This document shows positions 9,858 through 17,521 of a DNA stretch of 64,000 nucleotides, piece by piece. The notes under the pieces are model-generated. The model ran no database searches. It worked only from the letters and a program-made list of their open reading frames with translations, and had not been told where the DNA came from. Positions within the stretch are counted from its first letter, which is position 1. Every line of letters starts with the position of its first letter. The translations under genes and the position numbers were made by a program. The stretch comes from a bacterium 1XD42-76 (GTDB lineage Bacteria; Bacillota; Clostridia; Lachnospirales; Lachnospiraceae), in the NCBI GenBank assembly GCA_009917545.1, contig QZDW01000006.1:112805-176804 (forward strand), written 5' to 3'.

Positions 9858-10133
9858 ATGAATAAGACAGAATTAGTGGCAGCAGTAGCAGATAAAGCAG
9901 AGATCTCCAGAAAGGACGCGGAGAAAGCCATCAAGGCCTTTACCGATGTCATTACAGAAGAGCTGATAAAAGGTGAGAAGATTCAGATCGTAGGCTTCGG
10001 TACGTTTGAGGTAGCAGAAAGAAAAGCAAGAGAGGGAAGAAATCCTAAGACAAAAGAGAAGATGCCGATTGCGGCTTCCAGAGCCCCCAAGTTCAAGGCA
10101 GGTAAATCTCTGAAGGATCAGGTAAATATATAA
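9858..10133 (+). CDS. hup: HU family nucleoid protein
   Basis: A 91-residue histone-like DNA-binding protein. It has the typical N-terminal helices (MNKTELVAAVADKAEISRKD), the core IQIVGFGTFEV and the DNA-bending arm GRNPKTKEKMPI, followed by FKAGKSLKDQV. It compacts DNA as a homo- or heterodimer. The ATG at 9858 follows AGGAGGAAAG. Only three bases separate it from rqcP, so the two are co-transcribed, the usual order in Clostridia. Confidence 0.97.
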   Translation: MNKTELVAAVADKAEISRKDAEKAIKAFTDVITEELIKGEKIQIVGFGTFEVAERKAREGRNPKTKEKMPIAASRAPKFKAGKSLKDQVNI

Positions 10134-10136
10134 TTT

Positions 10137-10376
10137 ATGAGATTGGATAAATTTCTTAAGGTCTCGCGTCTGATTAAGCGCAGGACGGTGGCCAATGAGG
10201 CCTGTGATGCAGGTCGTGTGACGGTAAATGATAAACCGGCCAAGGCATCACTGAGCGTGAAGCAGGGAGATATCATTGAGATCCAGTTTGGAACCAGAAC
10301 TGTGAAGGTAGAGGTCCTTGATGTGCAGGAGACGGTAAAAAAGGACGAGGTAAAAGAGCTCTACCGGTATCTGTAA
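10137..10376 (+). CDS. rqcP: S4-domain RNA-binding protein RqcP (YabO-like)
   Basis: A 79-residue protein that is almost entirely one S4 RNA-binding domain (MRLDKFLKVSRLIKRRTVAN, then AGRVTVND and VKQGDIIEI). This is the YabO/Hsp15-like family; in Bacillus the protein (RqcP) helps RqcH add alanine tails to stalled nascent chains on 60S-like large subunits (ribosome quality control). Its position between hup and yabP is conserved across Clostridia. Confidence 0.9.
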   Translation: MRLDKFLKVSRLIKRRTVANEACDAGRVTVNDKPAKASLSVKQGDIIEIQFGTRTVKVEVLDVQETVKKDEVKELYRYL

Positions 10377-10503
10377 CCAAATCTGATAAGAAAATGTTTC
10401 CGGCAGCCGGTGTAGCTGCAGGGAATGTATATATTTAGTAGTAATAAAATGGAAAGCCTCTTAATATACTTAATCAATAGATAAGTATGTCAGGAGGTTT
10501 TTT

Positions 10504-10785
10504 ATGGAAGAAAAAACAGGGTTGTCTCACAGACTCATTATCAACAACCGCGAAAAAGGAAGTCTGACAGGAATTCTGGATGTAATTTCCTTTGATGAAA
10601 ATATGATCGTTCTTGATACGGATATGGGGCTTCTTACCATAAAGGGGAAAGACCTCCACGTCAGCAGGCTGACTCTGGAAAAGGGGGAGATTGATCTTGA
10701 GGGAAGAACGGACAGCTTTGTCTATTCATCGAATGAGAGCTACCGCAAGGCTGGTCAGTCGTTGCTTACGCGGCTGTTTAAGTAG
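10504..10785 (+). CDS. yabP: Sporulation protein YabP
   Basis: A 93-residue YabP/YqfC-family protein: SHRLIINNREKGSLTGI near the N-terminus and SFDENMIVLDTDMGLLTIKG in the middle match the family. It is expressed in the mother cell in Bacillus and linked to spore cortex or coat assembly. It starts after AGGAGG at 10492-10497, and yabQ begins 11 bases after it. The 127-base gap before it may hold a sporulation promoter, but none is clear. Confidence 0.93.
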   Translation: MEEKTGLSHRLIINNREKGSLTGILDVISFDENMIVLDTDMGLLTIKGKDLHVSRLTLEKGEIDLEGRTDSFVYSSNESYRKAGQSLLTRLFK

Positions 10786-10796
10786 GGGAGCAGCTC

Positions 10797-11174
10797 TTGA
10801 GCGCATACATACAGGCTGAGATTGAGCTGGCAGCGCACAGCTTTCTTCTCGGCATTGTTCTCATGGTCAGCTATGACGGCCTGCGCCTGTGGCGTTTTTT
10901 TATTCCCCATAAAAACATATGGACAGGTCTGGAAGATTTTCTCTATTGGCTGTATGCTGCATGTCTGACGTTTTCCCTGCTTTTTAAGGAAAATAGCGGA
11001 CGCCTGCGGGGATATGTGATTATCTGTGTCTTTCTGGGAATGTATCTGTACGACAGGGTTGTGAGCAGAACTACATTTGGGCTATTGAAAAAGCTGCAAA
11101 GATGGATTACAATAAAGATAAGCCGATGGAAAACAAAGAGGGAAAGGAGGCGGCATGGGAGGAAGGCGCAATAG
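10797..11174 (+). CDS. yabQ: Spore cortex biosynthesis protein YabQ
   Basis: A 125-residue membrane protein of the YabQ family with about three to four hydrophobic segments (SFLLGIVLMVSYDGLRLWRF, then a second near FLYWLYAACLTFSLLF) and a basic C-terminal tail. In Bacillus it lies in the outer forespore membrane and is needed for cortex formation. The start codon is TTG, preceded by GGGGAG. It overlaps divIC by 20 bases. Confidence 0.9.
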   Translation: MSAYIQAEIELAAHSFLLGIVLMVSYDGLRLWRFFIPHKNIWTGLEDFLYWLYAACLTFSLLFKENSGRLRGYVIICVFLGMYLYDRVVSRTTFGLLKKLQRWITIKISRWKTKRERRRHGRKAQ

Positions 11175-11484
11175 AAAAAGAAAGCGGAAGGTAAAATACG
11201 TCTGGGGCAATCGTCTGGCAGTGATCGGAATTACGGCAGTCGTATTAAGCCTGGGTGCAGTCGTAGAACTTGGCGCGTCTTCTCTCCGTGAAAAGGACGA
11301 GGCGTACCGGGCCAGAGAGCAGAGCTTGGAGAAGGCATACGAAAAAGAGCTGGCCCGAAAGGAACAGCTGAAAGAGTACCAGATTTATGTCCAGACCAAG
11401 GAGTATGTGGAGAAAGTCGCCAAGGAAAAGCTGGGACTGGTCAAAAAAGACGAGATTTTGTTTAAGCCGGATGAATCCAGGTAA
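11155..11484 (+). CDS. divIC: Septum formation initiator DivIC/FtsB family
   Basis: A 109-residue bitopic protein: a basic N-terminus (GRRNRKRKRKVKYVW), one TM helix (about 18-37), then a coiled-coil region with heptad charges and the typical tail YVEKVAKEKLGLVKKDEILF. It forms part of the DivIB-DivIC-FtsL divisome complex. Its placement between yabQ and spoIIE is the same as in Bacillus and many Clostridia. Confidence 0.92.
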   Translation: MGGRRNRKRKRKVKYVWGNRLAVIGITAVVLSLGAVVELGASSLREKDEAYRAREQSLEKAYEKELARKEQLKEYQIYVQTKEYVEKVAKEKLGLVKKDEILFKPDESR

Positions 11485-11521
11485 AAAATGTCATGATATT
11501 TTTTTATACAAACAGGGAATC

Positions 11522-11553
11522 TGACAAATATTTCCTCTCAGCCTGTTTATAAT
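11522..11553 (+). promoter_or_regulatory. Possible Spo0A-activated promoter of spoIIE
   Basis: TGACAAA (11522-11528), a near-match to the 0A box, lies about 20 bases before a TATAAT at 11548-11553. The wide spacing with a 0A-like site over the -35 region resembles the Bacillus spoIIE and spoIIG promoters. Confidence 0.45.
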
Positions 11554-11580
11554 AATTACGCAGGTTAGGAGGGATTTTTT

Positions 11581-12999
11581 GTGTTAAGGAAACGGACGGT
11601 ACATAAGGAGATCGCGGACGTCAGCCGGTACACGGCAAAAAGGCTTAAGGATATGGCGCAGTCCCTGACCGGTCTGGCAAAGACGTTTGGAAACGCAAAG
11701 GATGAGCCGGGCCTGACAAAGGAGGACGGGATCGCGGCCTTGGAAACGGCAGCGGCCCTTGTGTGCGGGGACTGCGAGCGGTGTGGAATCCGGTGGGAAT
11801 GCCGTACGGAGGATGAGAAGGAAAACTATTATCTTTATTATCTGCTCCGTACCTTTGAGAAAAAGGGATGTATTGATTATGAGGACATGCCCCGGAGATT
11901 TCTGGAGCTTTGCAGAAAAAAGACAGATTACCTGGGACATTTGAACCGTAATCTCGGGCGGGCGACCATGAACCTGTCATGGAAAAACAAATTTTTAGAG
12001 AGCCGGGATACAGTGATGGTGCAGTTTCAGGAGATGGCGGGAATCCTGGAGGAATTCTCGGAGCAGATGGAGCAGGCGGCAGATATCACGATGCAGTTTG
12101 AGCCTGCGCTCACAGCAGCTTTCCGGAAACGGCGCATTCAGGCGGAAAACATGCTGGTGTTACAATATGAAGAGAGGCAGCGGGAAGTGTTCGTGACAGC
12201 AAGGATGACGAACGGGCGCTGTATGACGGCCAAGGATGCCGCGGCACTGGTAGCGTATGCCATGAAAGGGAGCTTCAGCCCGGCCAGAGACGGGAAAACG
12301 ATCATCACAAGAAACGCCGCCGCATTTCGTTTCATTGAGGACGGGAGATACCAGATTATCTGTGGGGCTTCCCGGACGCCCAAGGAGGGCGAGGAAATCT
12401 CAGGAGACAGCTATACCTTCAAGAACACCCTGCCCGGACAAGCCATTATGAGCCTGTCAGACGGGATGGGCAGCGGCAGGACGGCCAATGAGGACAGCGA
12501 ACGGGTCATTGAACTGACCGAGCAGCTTTTAGAGACGGGATTCTCGGCCCGTGCTGCGCTGAAATTAGTCAATACAGTGCTTCTTCTGACTGGCGCCAGC
12601 GAACGGCCGGCCACACTCGATTTGTGTCTTACCGATCTCTATACAGGCGCGGTGGAGATCATGAAACTGGGGGCTGCCGCCTCATTTGTTATCGGGCGGG
12701 AATGTGTGGATATCCTGGAATCGGAGCACGTGCCGGCCGGGGTCATCAACCCCGTGGAACCAGTTCTTTTATCGAGAAAGCTCTGGGACGGGGACCGCAT
12801 TGTGATGGTGAGCGACGGAATCTTGGATGCCATGCCGGGGGACGAGAAAGAAAATGCTTTTATTGATTTTCTGGCCGGGCTTCCAGCCGTAGGTCCCCAG
12901 GAAACAGCAGAACTGATTTTGACCTTTGCGCTGTCATTTGAGGGACAGCCTCAGGATGATATGACCGTCCTGGTGGGCGGGATATACAAAAGGGGATAA
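11581..12999 (+). CDS. spoIIE: SpoIIE-family PP2C phosphatase lacking the membrane region
   Basis: A 472-residue protein. The N-terminal half matches the central regulatory part of SpoIIE, including the Cys cluster CGDCERCGIRWEC (about 60-72). The C-terminal third is a PP2C/SpoIIE phosphatase (about 275-470) with SLSDGMGSGRTANEDS, LDLCLTDLYTG, VMVSDGILDAM and DDMTVLVGG, which carry the metal-binding Asp residues. SpoIIE dephosphorylates SpoIIAA to free sigma-F. Bacillus SpoIIE is about 830 residues with ten TM helices; here the N-terminal membrane part is absent, and nothing upstream to 11484 encodes it. It starts at GTG after AGGAGGG. Confidence 0.9.
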   Translation: MLRKRTVHKEIADVSRYTAKRLKDMAQSLTGLAKTFGNAKDEPGLTKEDGIAALETAAALVCGDCERCGIRWECRTEDEKENYYLYYLLRTFEKKGCIDYEDMPRRFLELCRKKTDYLGHLNRNLGRATMNLSWKNKFLESRDTVMVQFQEMAGILEEFSEQMEQAADITMQFEPALTAAFRKRRIQAENMLVLQYEERQREVFVTARMTNGRCMTAKDAAALVAYAMKGSFSPARDGKTIITRNAAAFRFIEDGRYQIICGASRTPKEGEEISGDSYTFKNTLPGQAIMSLSDGMGSGRTANEDSERVIELTEQLLETGFSARAALKLVNTVLLLTGASERPATLDLCLTDLYTGAVEIMKLGAAASFVIGRECVDILESEHVPAGVINPVEPVLLSRKLWDGDRIVMVSDGILDAMPGDEKENAFIDFLAGLPAVGPQETAELILTFALSFEGQPQDDMTVLVGGIYKRG

Positions 13000-13015
13000 A
13001 AGCGGAGGAGACGGA

Positions 13016-14398
13016 ATGGACGTACAGGCGATGAAGGCACGGGTGCTTGACTTCATGAAAAGCTGTAATATGACAGAGGGAGGGGACGGTGTCCTGGCGG
13101 CGGTATCTGGCGGCGCTGACTCCGTGTGCCTCCTTTTTTTGCTGAAAGAACTGTCCTTTGGGCTGGGAATCCGCCTCTGGGTGTTCCATTTAAACCACGG
13201 TCTGCGCGGCAGGGAGGCTGACCGGGATGAAGCATTTGTCAGAGCGCTTTGTGCCCGCCTTGATGTGCCGTTTGAATCGGCGAGAGAGGATACAGGTGCA
13301 TTTGCGGTGGAAAACGGCCTGTCGACCGAGGAGGCAGGGAGGATTCTGCGTTACCGTCATCTTGCACGTTGTGCCGAGGCACATTCCTGCCAGAAGATTG
13401 CCACGGCGCACCATATGGACGACAACACAGAGACTGTGCTCATGAATCTGTTCCGTGGAAGCGGCTTAAGGGGGCTCGGCGGGATCCGCCCGGTGAGGGG
13501 AAAGATCATCCGGCCTCTTTTGTGCGTGACAAGGGAGGAAATCGAGGACTATCTGACTGCCCGGAGGATTTCCTGGTGTGAGGACGCCACAAACAGGGAA
13601 ATGATATATACGAGAAACCGCCTGCGCAATGAACTGCTCCCCTGGGTGGAGAAGTACATGAACCGCCGTGCTGCAGAGCACATACAGAAGGCCTCTGAGA
13701 TGGCGGCGCAGGCGGATGAATATCTTCGGCTCCGGGCAGGAGAGATTCTTTCAGCAGAGCGCAGTCCCGGTATAGAAACGGGTTCGATTCCGGTAAGTGT
13801 GCTGGACAGGCAGCCGGATATCATGAAGGCATACCTGGTGAGGGCGCTCCTGGCGGAAACGACTGAAAACGAAAAAGACATTACGGAACGCCATATCAGG
13901 GCAGTACTCGGGCTCGGAGGTCCCGGAGGCGGGACGAGGGCCGATCTGCCCGGCGGCCTTTCGGTTGTCCGCGGATACGAGACACTTACGATTACCCGGA
14001 ACGAAGAGGCATCTGTGGGGGAGCGGATGCCGGAACCTGTGTTCCGTGTCTTTTCCAGAAAAAAAGAATTGGAAATTCCCAAAAACCGGTATACGAAATG
14101 GTTTGATTATGATAAGATTAAAGATATGCTGTCGGTACGGACAAGAAAGGAAGGCGACTTCTTTCTCCTGCCCGGAGGCGGAAAAAAAACGCTTCACAGG
14201 TATATGATCGACGAAAAGATACCCAGAGGGGAGCGGGACAGACTTTTATTAGTCGCAGAAGGGAGCCATATACTCTGGCTCATCGGATACCGCATCAGTG
14301 AATACTATAAGATAACAGATGCAACGGAAAATATACTGGAAGTTACAATATGCAAAGGAGAACAGCATGGCGGAGAAGATACGTGTCCTGCTCAGTGA
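13016..14398 (+). CDS. tilS: tRNA(Ile)-lysidine synthase
   Basis: A 460-residue PP-loop ATPase that converts the wobble C34 of tRNA-Ile(CAU) to lysidine, an essential reaction. It has the ATP-binding motif AVSGGADSVCLL (about 30), then HLNHGLRG, ATAHHMDDNTETVLMNLFRGSGLRGL, a middle domain and the TilS C-terminal domain ending near LIGYRISEYYKIT. It begins 16 bases after spoIIE with GGAGG, and its end overlaps hpt by 32 bases, as in the conserved tilS-hpt-ftsH array. Confidence 0.96.
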   Translation: MDVQAMKARVLDFMKSCNMTEGGDGVLAAVSGGADSVCLLFLLKELSFGLGIRLWVFHLNHGLRGREADRDEAFVRALCARLDVPFESAREDTGAFAVENGLSTEEAGRILRYRHLARCAEAHSCQKIATAHHMDDNTETVLMNLFRGSGLRGLGGIRPVRGKIIRPLLCVTREEIEDYLTARRISWCEDATNREMIYTRNRLRNELLPWVEKYMNRRAAEHIQKASEMAAQADEYLRLRAGEILSAERSPGIETGSIPVSVLDRQPDIMKAYLVRALLAETTENEKDITERHIRAVLGLGGPGGGTRADLPGGLSVVRGYETLTITRNEEASVGERMPEPVFRVFSRKKELEIPKNRYTKWFDYDKIKDMLSVRTRKEGDFFLLPGGGKKTLHRYMIDEKIPRGERDRLLLVAEGSHILWLIGYRISEYYKITDATENILEVTICKGEQHGGEDTCPAQ

Positions 14399-14891
14399 GC
14401 AGGAGGTAGAGAAACGTGTATTGGAGGTGGCGGCGCAGGTCAGCCAGGATTATCAGGGGAAAATGCCCCACCTGATCTGTATTTTGAAGGGCGGCGTTTT
14501 TTTTATGTGTGAACTTGCCAAACGGCTTACGGTTCCCGTCAGCATGGACTTTATGTATGTATCCAGCTACGGAAGCGGTACGGAGTCCTCGGGGGAGGTT
14601 AAGATCGTTAAGGATCTTGACGAGCCGGTAGAGGGAAGGGATGTCCTGATTGTGGAAGATATCATTGATTCCGGCCGTACCCTGTCACATTTAATCAGGA
14701 TTTTACAGGAGAGGAAGCCGGCCTCCATCCGTCTTTGTACGCTTTTGGACAAACCGGAACGCCGGGTGAAGAAAGAAGTCATGGTGGATTACACCTGCTT
14801 TACCGTTCCGGATGAATTCGTTGTCGGATACGGGCTGGACTATGACCAGAAATACCGGAATCTTCCGTACATTGGGGTGATCGAACAATAG
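14367..14891 (+). CDS. hpt: Hypoxanthine phosphoribosyltransferase
   Basis: A 174-residue purine-salvage enzyme that makes IMP or GMP from hypoxanthine or guanine and PRPP. The PRPP-binding motif is VLIVEDIIDSGRTL (about 92-105), with the flexible-loop region YVSSYGSGTESSG and the base-binding segment DEFVVGYGLDYDQKYRNLP near the end. The ATG at 14367 follows AAAGGAG; the longer frame from 14319 runs through the tilS tail. Hpt forms a complex with TilS and regulates ftsH in Bacillus, which fits the gene order. Confidence 0.96.
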   Translation: MAEKIRVLLSEQEVEKRVLEVAAQVSQDYQGKMPHLICILKGGVFFMCELAKRLTVPVSMDFMYVSSYGSGTESSGEVKIVKDLDEPVEGRDVLIVEDIIDSGRTLSHLIRILQERKPASIRLCTLLDKPERRVKKEVMVDYTCFTVPDEFVVGYGLDYDQKYRNLPYIGVIEQ

Positions 14892-14964
14892 AAAATGGCA
14901 AGAAATTGTCGTTTCCTGTCGATAGCCGGGCGGTTCGGCGAATGACAATAAAGGAGGGAACTAT

Positions 14965-16779
14965 TTGAAACAGAACCAGCAGTTTCGCGGACTTGGCCTT
15001 GTCCTTTTAGTGATCGCGCTTTGTGTTTTGGCATCAGCGCTGACACAGCAGGGTGGTTTGTTCAGCGAGGAAATGAGTCACCAGGAGTTTATGGTGGCAT
15101 TGGAAAATAAAATGATTGAGGCGGCCAGGGTCAACCAGAACCGGCAGACGCCGACGGGCAGCCTGGATCTTCTGATGTACGACGGCGACAGGAAGAATAT
15201 CGCCGTTTCCGATGTAATTGCAGCAGAGGAGCTCCTTAAGGAGTACAGGATTGATTACCAGCTTGTCGATGTGCCGCAGGATAATTATCTGATGACAATC
15301 ATTCTGCCGATCGGTTTGTCCGCAGTTGTGATCGTGTTTATCATCATGTATATGAACGCCAGAATCGGGAACAGCGGCGGCAACAATACCAGGATGATGA
15401 ATTTCGGTAAAAGCCGGGCCAGAATGAGCCGGACAAATTCAGTGAATTTCTCCAAGGTCGCAGGCCTTGCAGAAGAAAAGGAAGAGCTGGAGGAGATCGT
15501 CGATTTCCTGAAAAATCCTAAAAAGTACACAGATGTGGGCGCCAGAATCCCCAAGGGCGTGATTCTTGTAGGCCCTCCCGGAACAGGAAAAACACTGCTT
15601 GGCAAGGCAGTGGCCGGAGAGGCCGGAGTGCCGTTTTTTTCCATTTCCGGTTCGGATTTCGTAGAAATGTTTGTCGGCGTCGGCGCATCCAGGGTGCGCG
15701 ATTTGTTTGAGGATGCCAAGAAGAATGCACCCTGCATCGTTTTTATCGACGAGATTGACGCGGTGGCGAGACGCAGAGGCACAGGCATGGGCGGCGGCCA
15801 CGACGAGAGGGAGCAGACGCTGAACCAGCTTTTAGTGGAGATGGACGGCTTCGGTGTCAATGAGGGCATCATCGTTATGGCGGCCACAAACCGTGTGGAT
15901 ATCCTTGATCCGGCGATCTTAAGGCCGGGACGTTTTGACCGCAAGATCGGCGTGGGAAGACCGGATGTCAGGGGGCGTGAAGAGATTCTTACAGTACATG
16001 CCAAAGAAAAGCCGCTCGGTGAAGATGTGGATCTGGGCAGGATTGCCCGCACGACAGCAGGATTTACAGGCGCAGATCTGGAAAATCTGCTCAACGAGGC
16101 GGCGATTCTGGCAGCCAAAAGGGAGCGGCGCTATATTCTGCAGGCAGATATCGACCAGGCATTTGTGAAGGTGGGTATCGGCGCGGAAAAGAAGAGCCGC
16201 GTGATCTCCGAAAAGGAAAAGAAGATTACGGCATACCATGAGGCAGGCCATGCGATCCTGTTCCATGAACTGCCGGATGTGGGACCGGTCCATACAATTT
16301 CCATTATTCCCACAGGGACAGGGGCTGCCGGCTACACGATGCCGCTGCCGGAGCGTGACGAGATGTTTAACACGAAAGGGAAAATGCTGCAAAGTATCAT
16401 GGTGGCACTCGGCGGCCGGATTGCGGAGGAAATTATTTTCCAGGACGTGACGACAGGCGCTTCGCAGGATATCCGGCAGGCGACATCCATCGCCCGGGCG
16501 ATGGTGACGCAGTACGGGATGTCCGAAAAGGTGGGCATGATCCATTACGGAAACGAAGGGGACGAGGTATTTATCGGCCGTGACCTGGCGCAGACGAGGA
16601 GCTACGGAGAGAATGTGGCGACCTCCATTGACGGAGAGATCAAACGCATCATTGATGAATGCTATGACAGGGCCAGACAGATTATTCTGGCCCACGAAGC
16701 AATCCTTCACCGGTGCTGTGAGCTTTTGATCGAAAAGGAGAAGATCGGGCAGGAAGAATTTGAGGAGCTTTTTGCCTAG
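14965..16779 (+). CDS. ftsH: ATP-dependent zinc metalloprotease FtsH
   Basis: A 604-residue membrane AAA+ protease. It has two TM helices (about 9-27 and 109-129) around a small external domain, then Walker A GPPGTGKT (about 200), Walker [11 protein letters not shown], second-region-of-homology [19 protein letters not shown], and the zinc protease motif HEAGH (about 425). It degrades damaged and regulatory membrane proteins and supports sporulation. The start is TTG after AAGGAGG. It is the last gene of the conserved block; a pair of interspersed repeats follows. Confidence 0.96.
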   Translation: MKQNQQFRGLGLVLLVIALCVLASALTQQGGLFSEEMSHQEFMVALENKMIEAARVNQNRQTPTGSLDLLMYDGDRKNIAVSDVIAAEELLKEYRIDYQLVDVPQDNYLMTIILPIGLSAVVIVFIIMYMNARIGNSGGNNTRMMNFGKSRARMSRTNSVNFSKVAGLAEEKEELEEIVDFLKNPKKYTDVGARIPKGVILVGPPGTGKTLLGKAVAGEAGVPFFSISGSDFVEMFVGVGASRVRDLFEDAKKNAPCIVFIDEIDAVARRRGTGMGGGHDEREQTLNQLLVEMDGFGVNEGIIVMAATNRVDILDPAILRPGRFDRKIGVGRPDVRGREEILTVHAKEKPLGEDVDLGRIARTTAGFTGADLENLLNEAAILAAKRERRYILQADIDQAFVKVGIGAEKKSRVISEKEKKITAYHEAGHAILFHELPDVGPVHTISIIPTGTGAAGYTMPLPERDEMFNTKGKMLQSIMVALGGRIAEEIIFQDVTTGASQDIRQATSIARAMVTQYGMSEKVGMIHYGNEGDEVFIGRDLAQTRSYGENVATSIDGEIKRIIDECYDRARQIILAHEAILHRCCELLIEKEKIGQEEFEELFA

Positions 16780-16785
16780 AGGATG

Positions 16786-16889
16786 CAAACTATCATGCGC
16801 CCACAGGCGGGTATGCAGCCATGAGCGGGAATGGTACAGGCGCATTTGGCATCCCTGAATGTATGCCGCCTGCTGGCGGCGGAGTTTAT
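16786..16889 (-). repeat. Interspersed ~105-bp structured repeat, copy D (minus)
   Basis: On the minus strand this unit begins AAACTCCGCCGCC and ends GGGCGCATGATAGTTT. It shares the core TTCAGGGATGCCAAATGCGCC and TGTGGGCGCATGA with copies B, A and C elsewhere in the window. The ends AAACT and AGTTT can pair. Confidence 0.75.
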
Positions 16890-16892
16890 GGG

Positions 16893-16995
16893 AAACCATC
16901 ATGCGCCCGCAGGCGAGCGTGCCGCCGTGAGTGAGAATAGTACAGACGCATTTGGCATCCCTGAGTTTAGATTGCCTGCGGCGATGGACTTTTAA
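16893..16995 (-). repeat. Interspersed ~105-bp structured repeat, copy E (minus)
   Basis: This is a direct tandem partner of copy D (period about 106 bases). On the minus strand it contains CTCAGGGATGCCAAATGCG and CTGCGGGCGCATGATGGTTT. Confidence 0.75.
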
Positions 16996-17179
16996 AGTGA
17001 GATGGGGAAAGCGAATTTAATTAAGTTTTAAGGGCGTTGTACAAAAGAAACATAAGAAAGCAGACTAGATTTGGTTAAAATATAAATTTTCAACAAAGAA
17101 AAAAAAGGAAAAGTAAAAATAAACAAAATTTTTTTTGCATAATTGAAAGTTTGTGCACACTTATCTGTAAACGTATGCT

Positions 17180-17292
17180 ATAGTACTACTCGTAACCCCC
17201 CAATACATTATATAGTTTTTGCTATACCCCATAAGAGACATAATACCTTTTCCGAAAAAGGGCCGGCGATTCCCCGCCGGCCTTTTTTCCGT
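17180..17292 (+). ncRNA. Candidate small RNA with terminator
   Basis: A promoter-like TATAGT (about 17181-17186) is followed by roughly 75 bases without a good ORF and a strong terminator, GGCCGGCG-attcc-CCGCCGGCC plus T6 (17263-17292). The layout is that of a stand-alone small RNA of about 100 nt, between ftsH and the GH13 gene. The -35 region is unclear and no known family was recognised. The AT-rich stretch 17000-17180 before it holds nothing else that I can support. Confidence 0.4.
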
Positions 17293-17521
17293 CATCAGGG
17301 GGGAGTGTGGCGGAATATGGTTTCTGCATGACTAACCGCATGCACGGGATGTCTTAAACCATGCTGAAAAAATTGGCGCATAGTATAAGAAAAAACGTGC
17401 AAAATGTGCGGAGAGCCTGTATAATAATAAATGCCGGCCAGAAAGGCTGGTTTGAATGATTGCCGGAAAAACGGGAAAGATTAGGATAAAATACATGGAT
17501 GTGTGAGGGGAGGCTTTCCGG

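Noticed and set aside
15285..16118. 277-residue minus-strand frame within ftsH
   Set aside because: Shadow of ftsH; Ser/Pro-rich translation without similarity.
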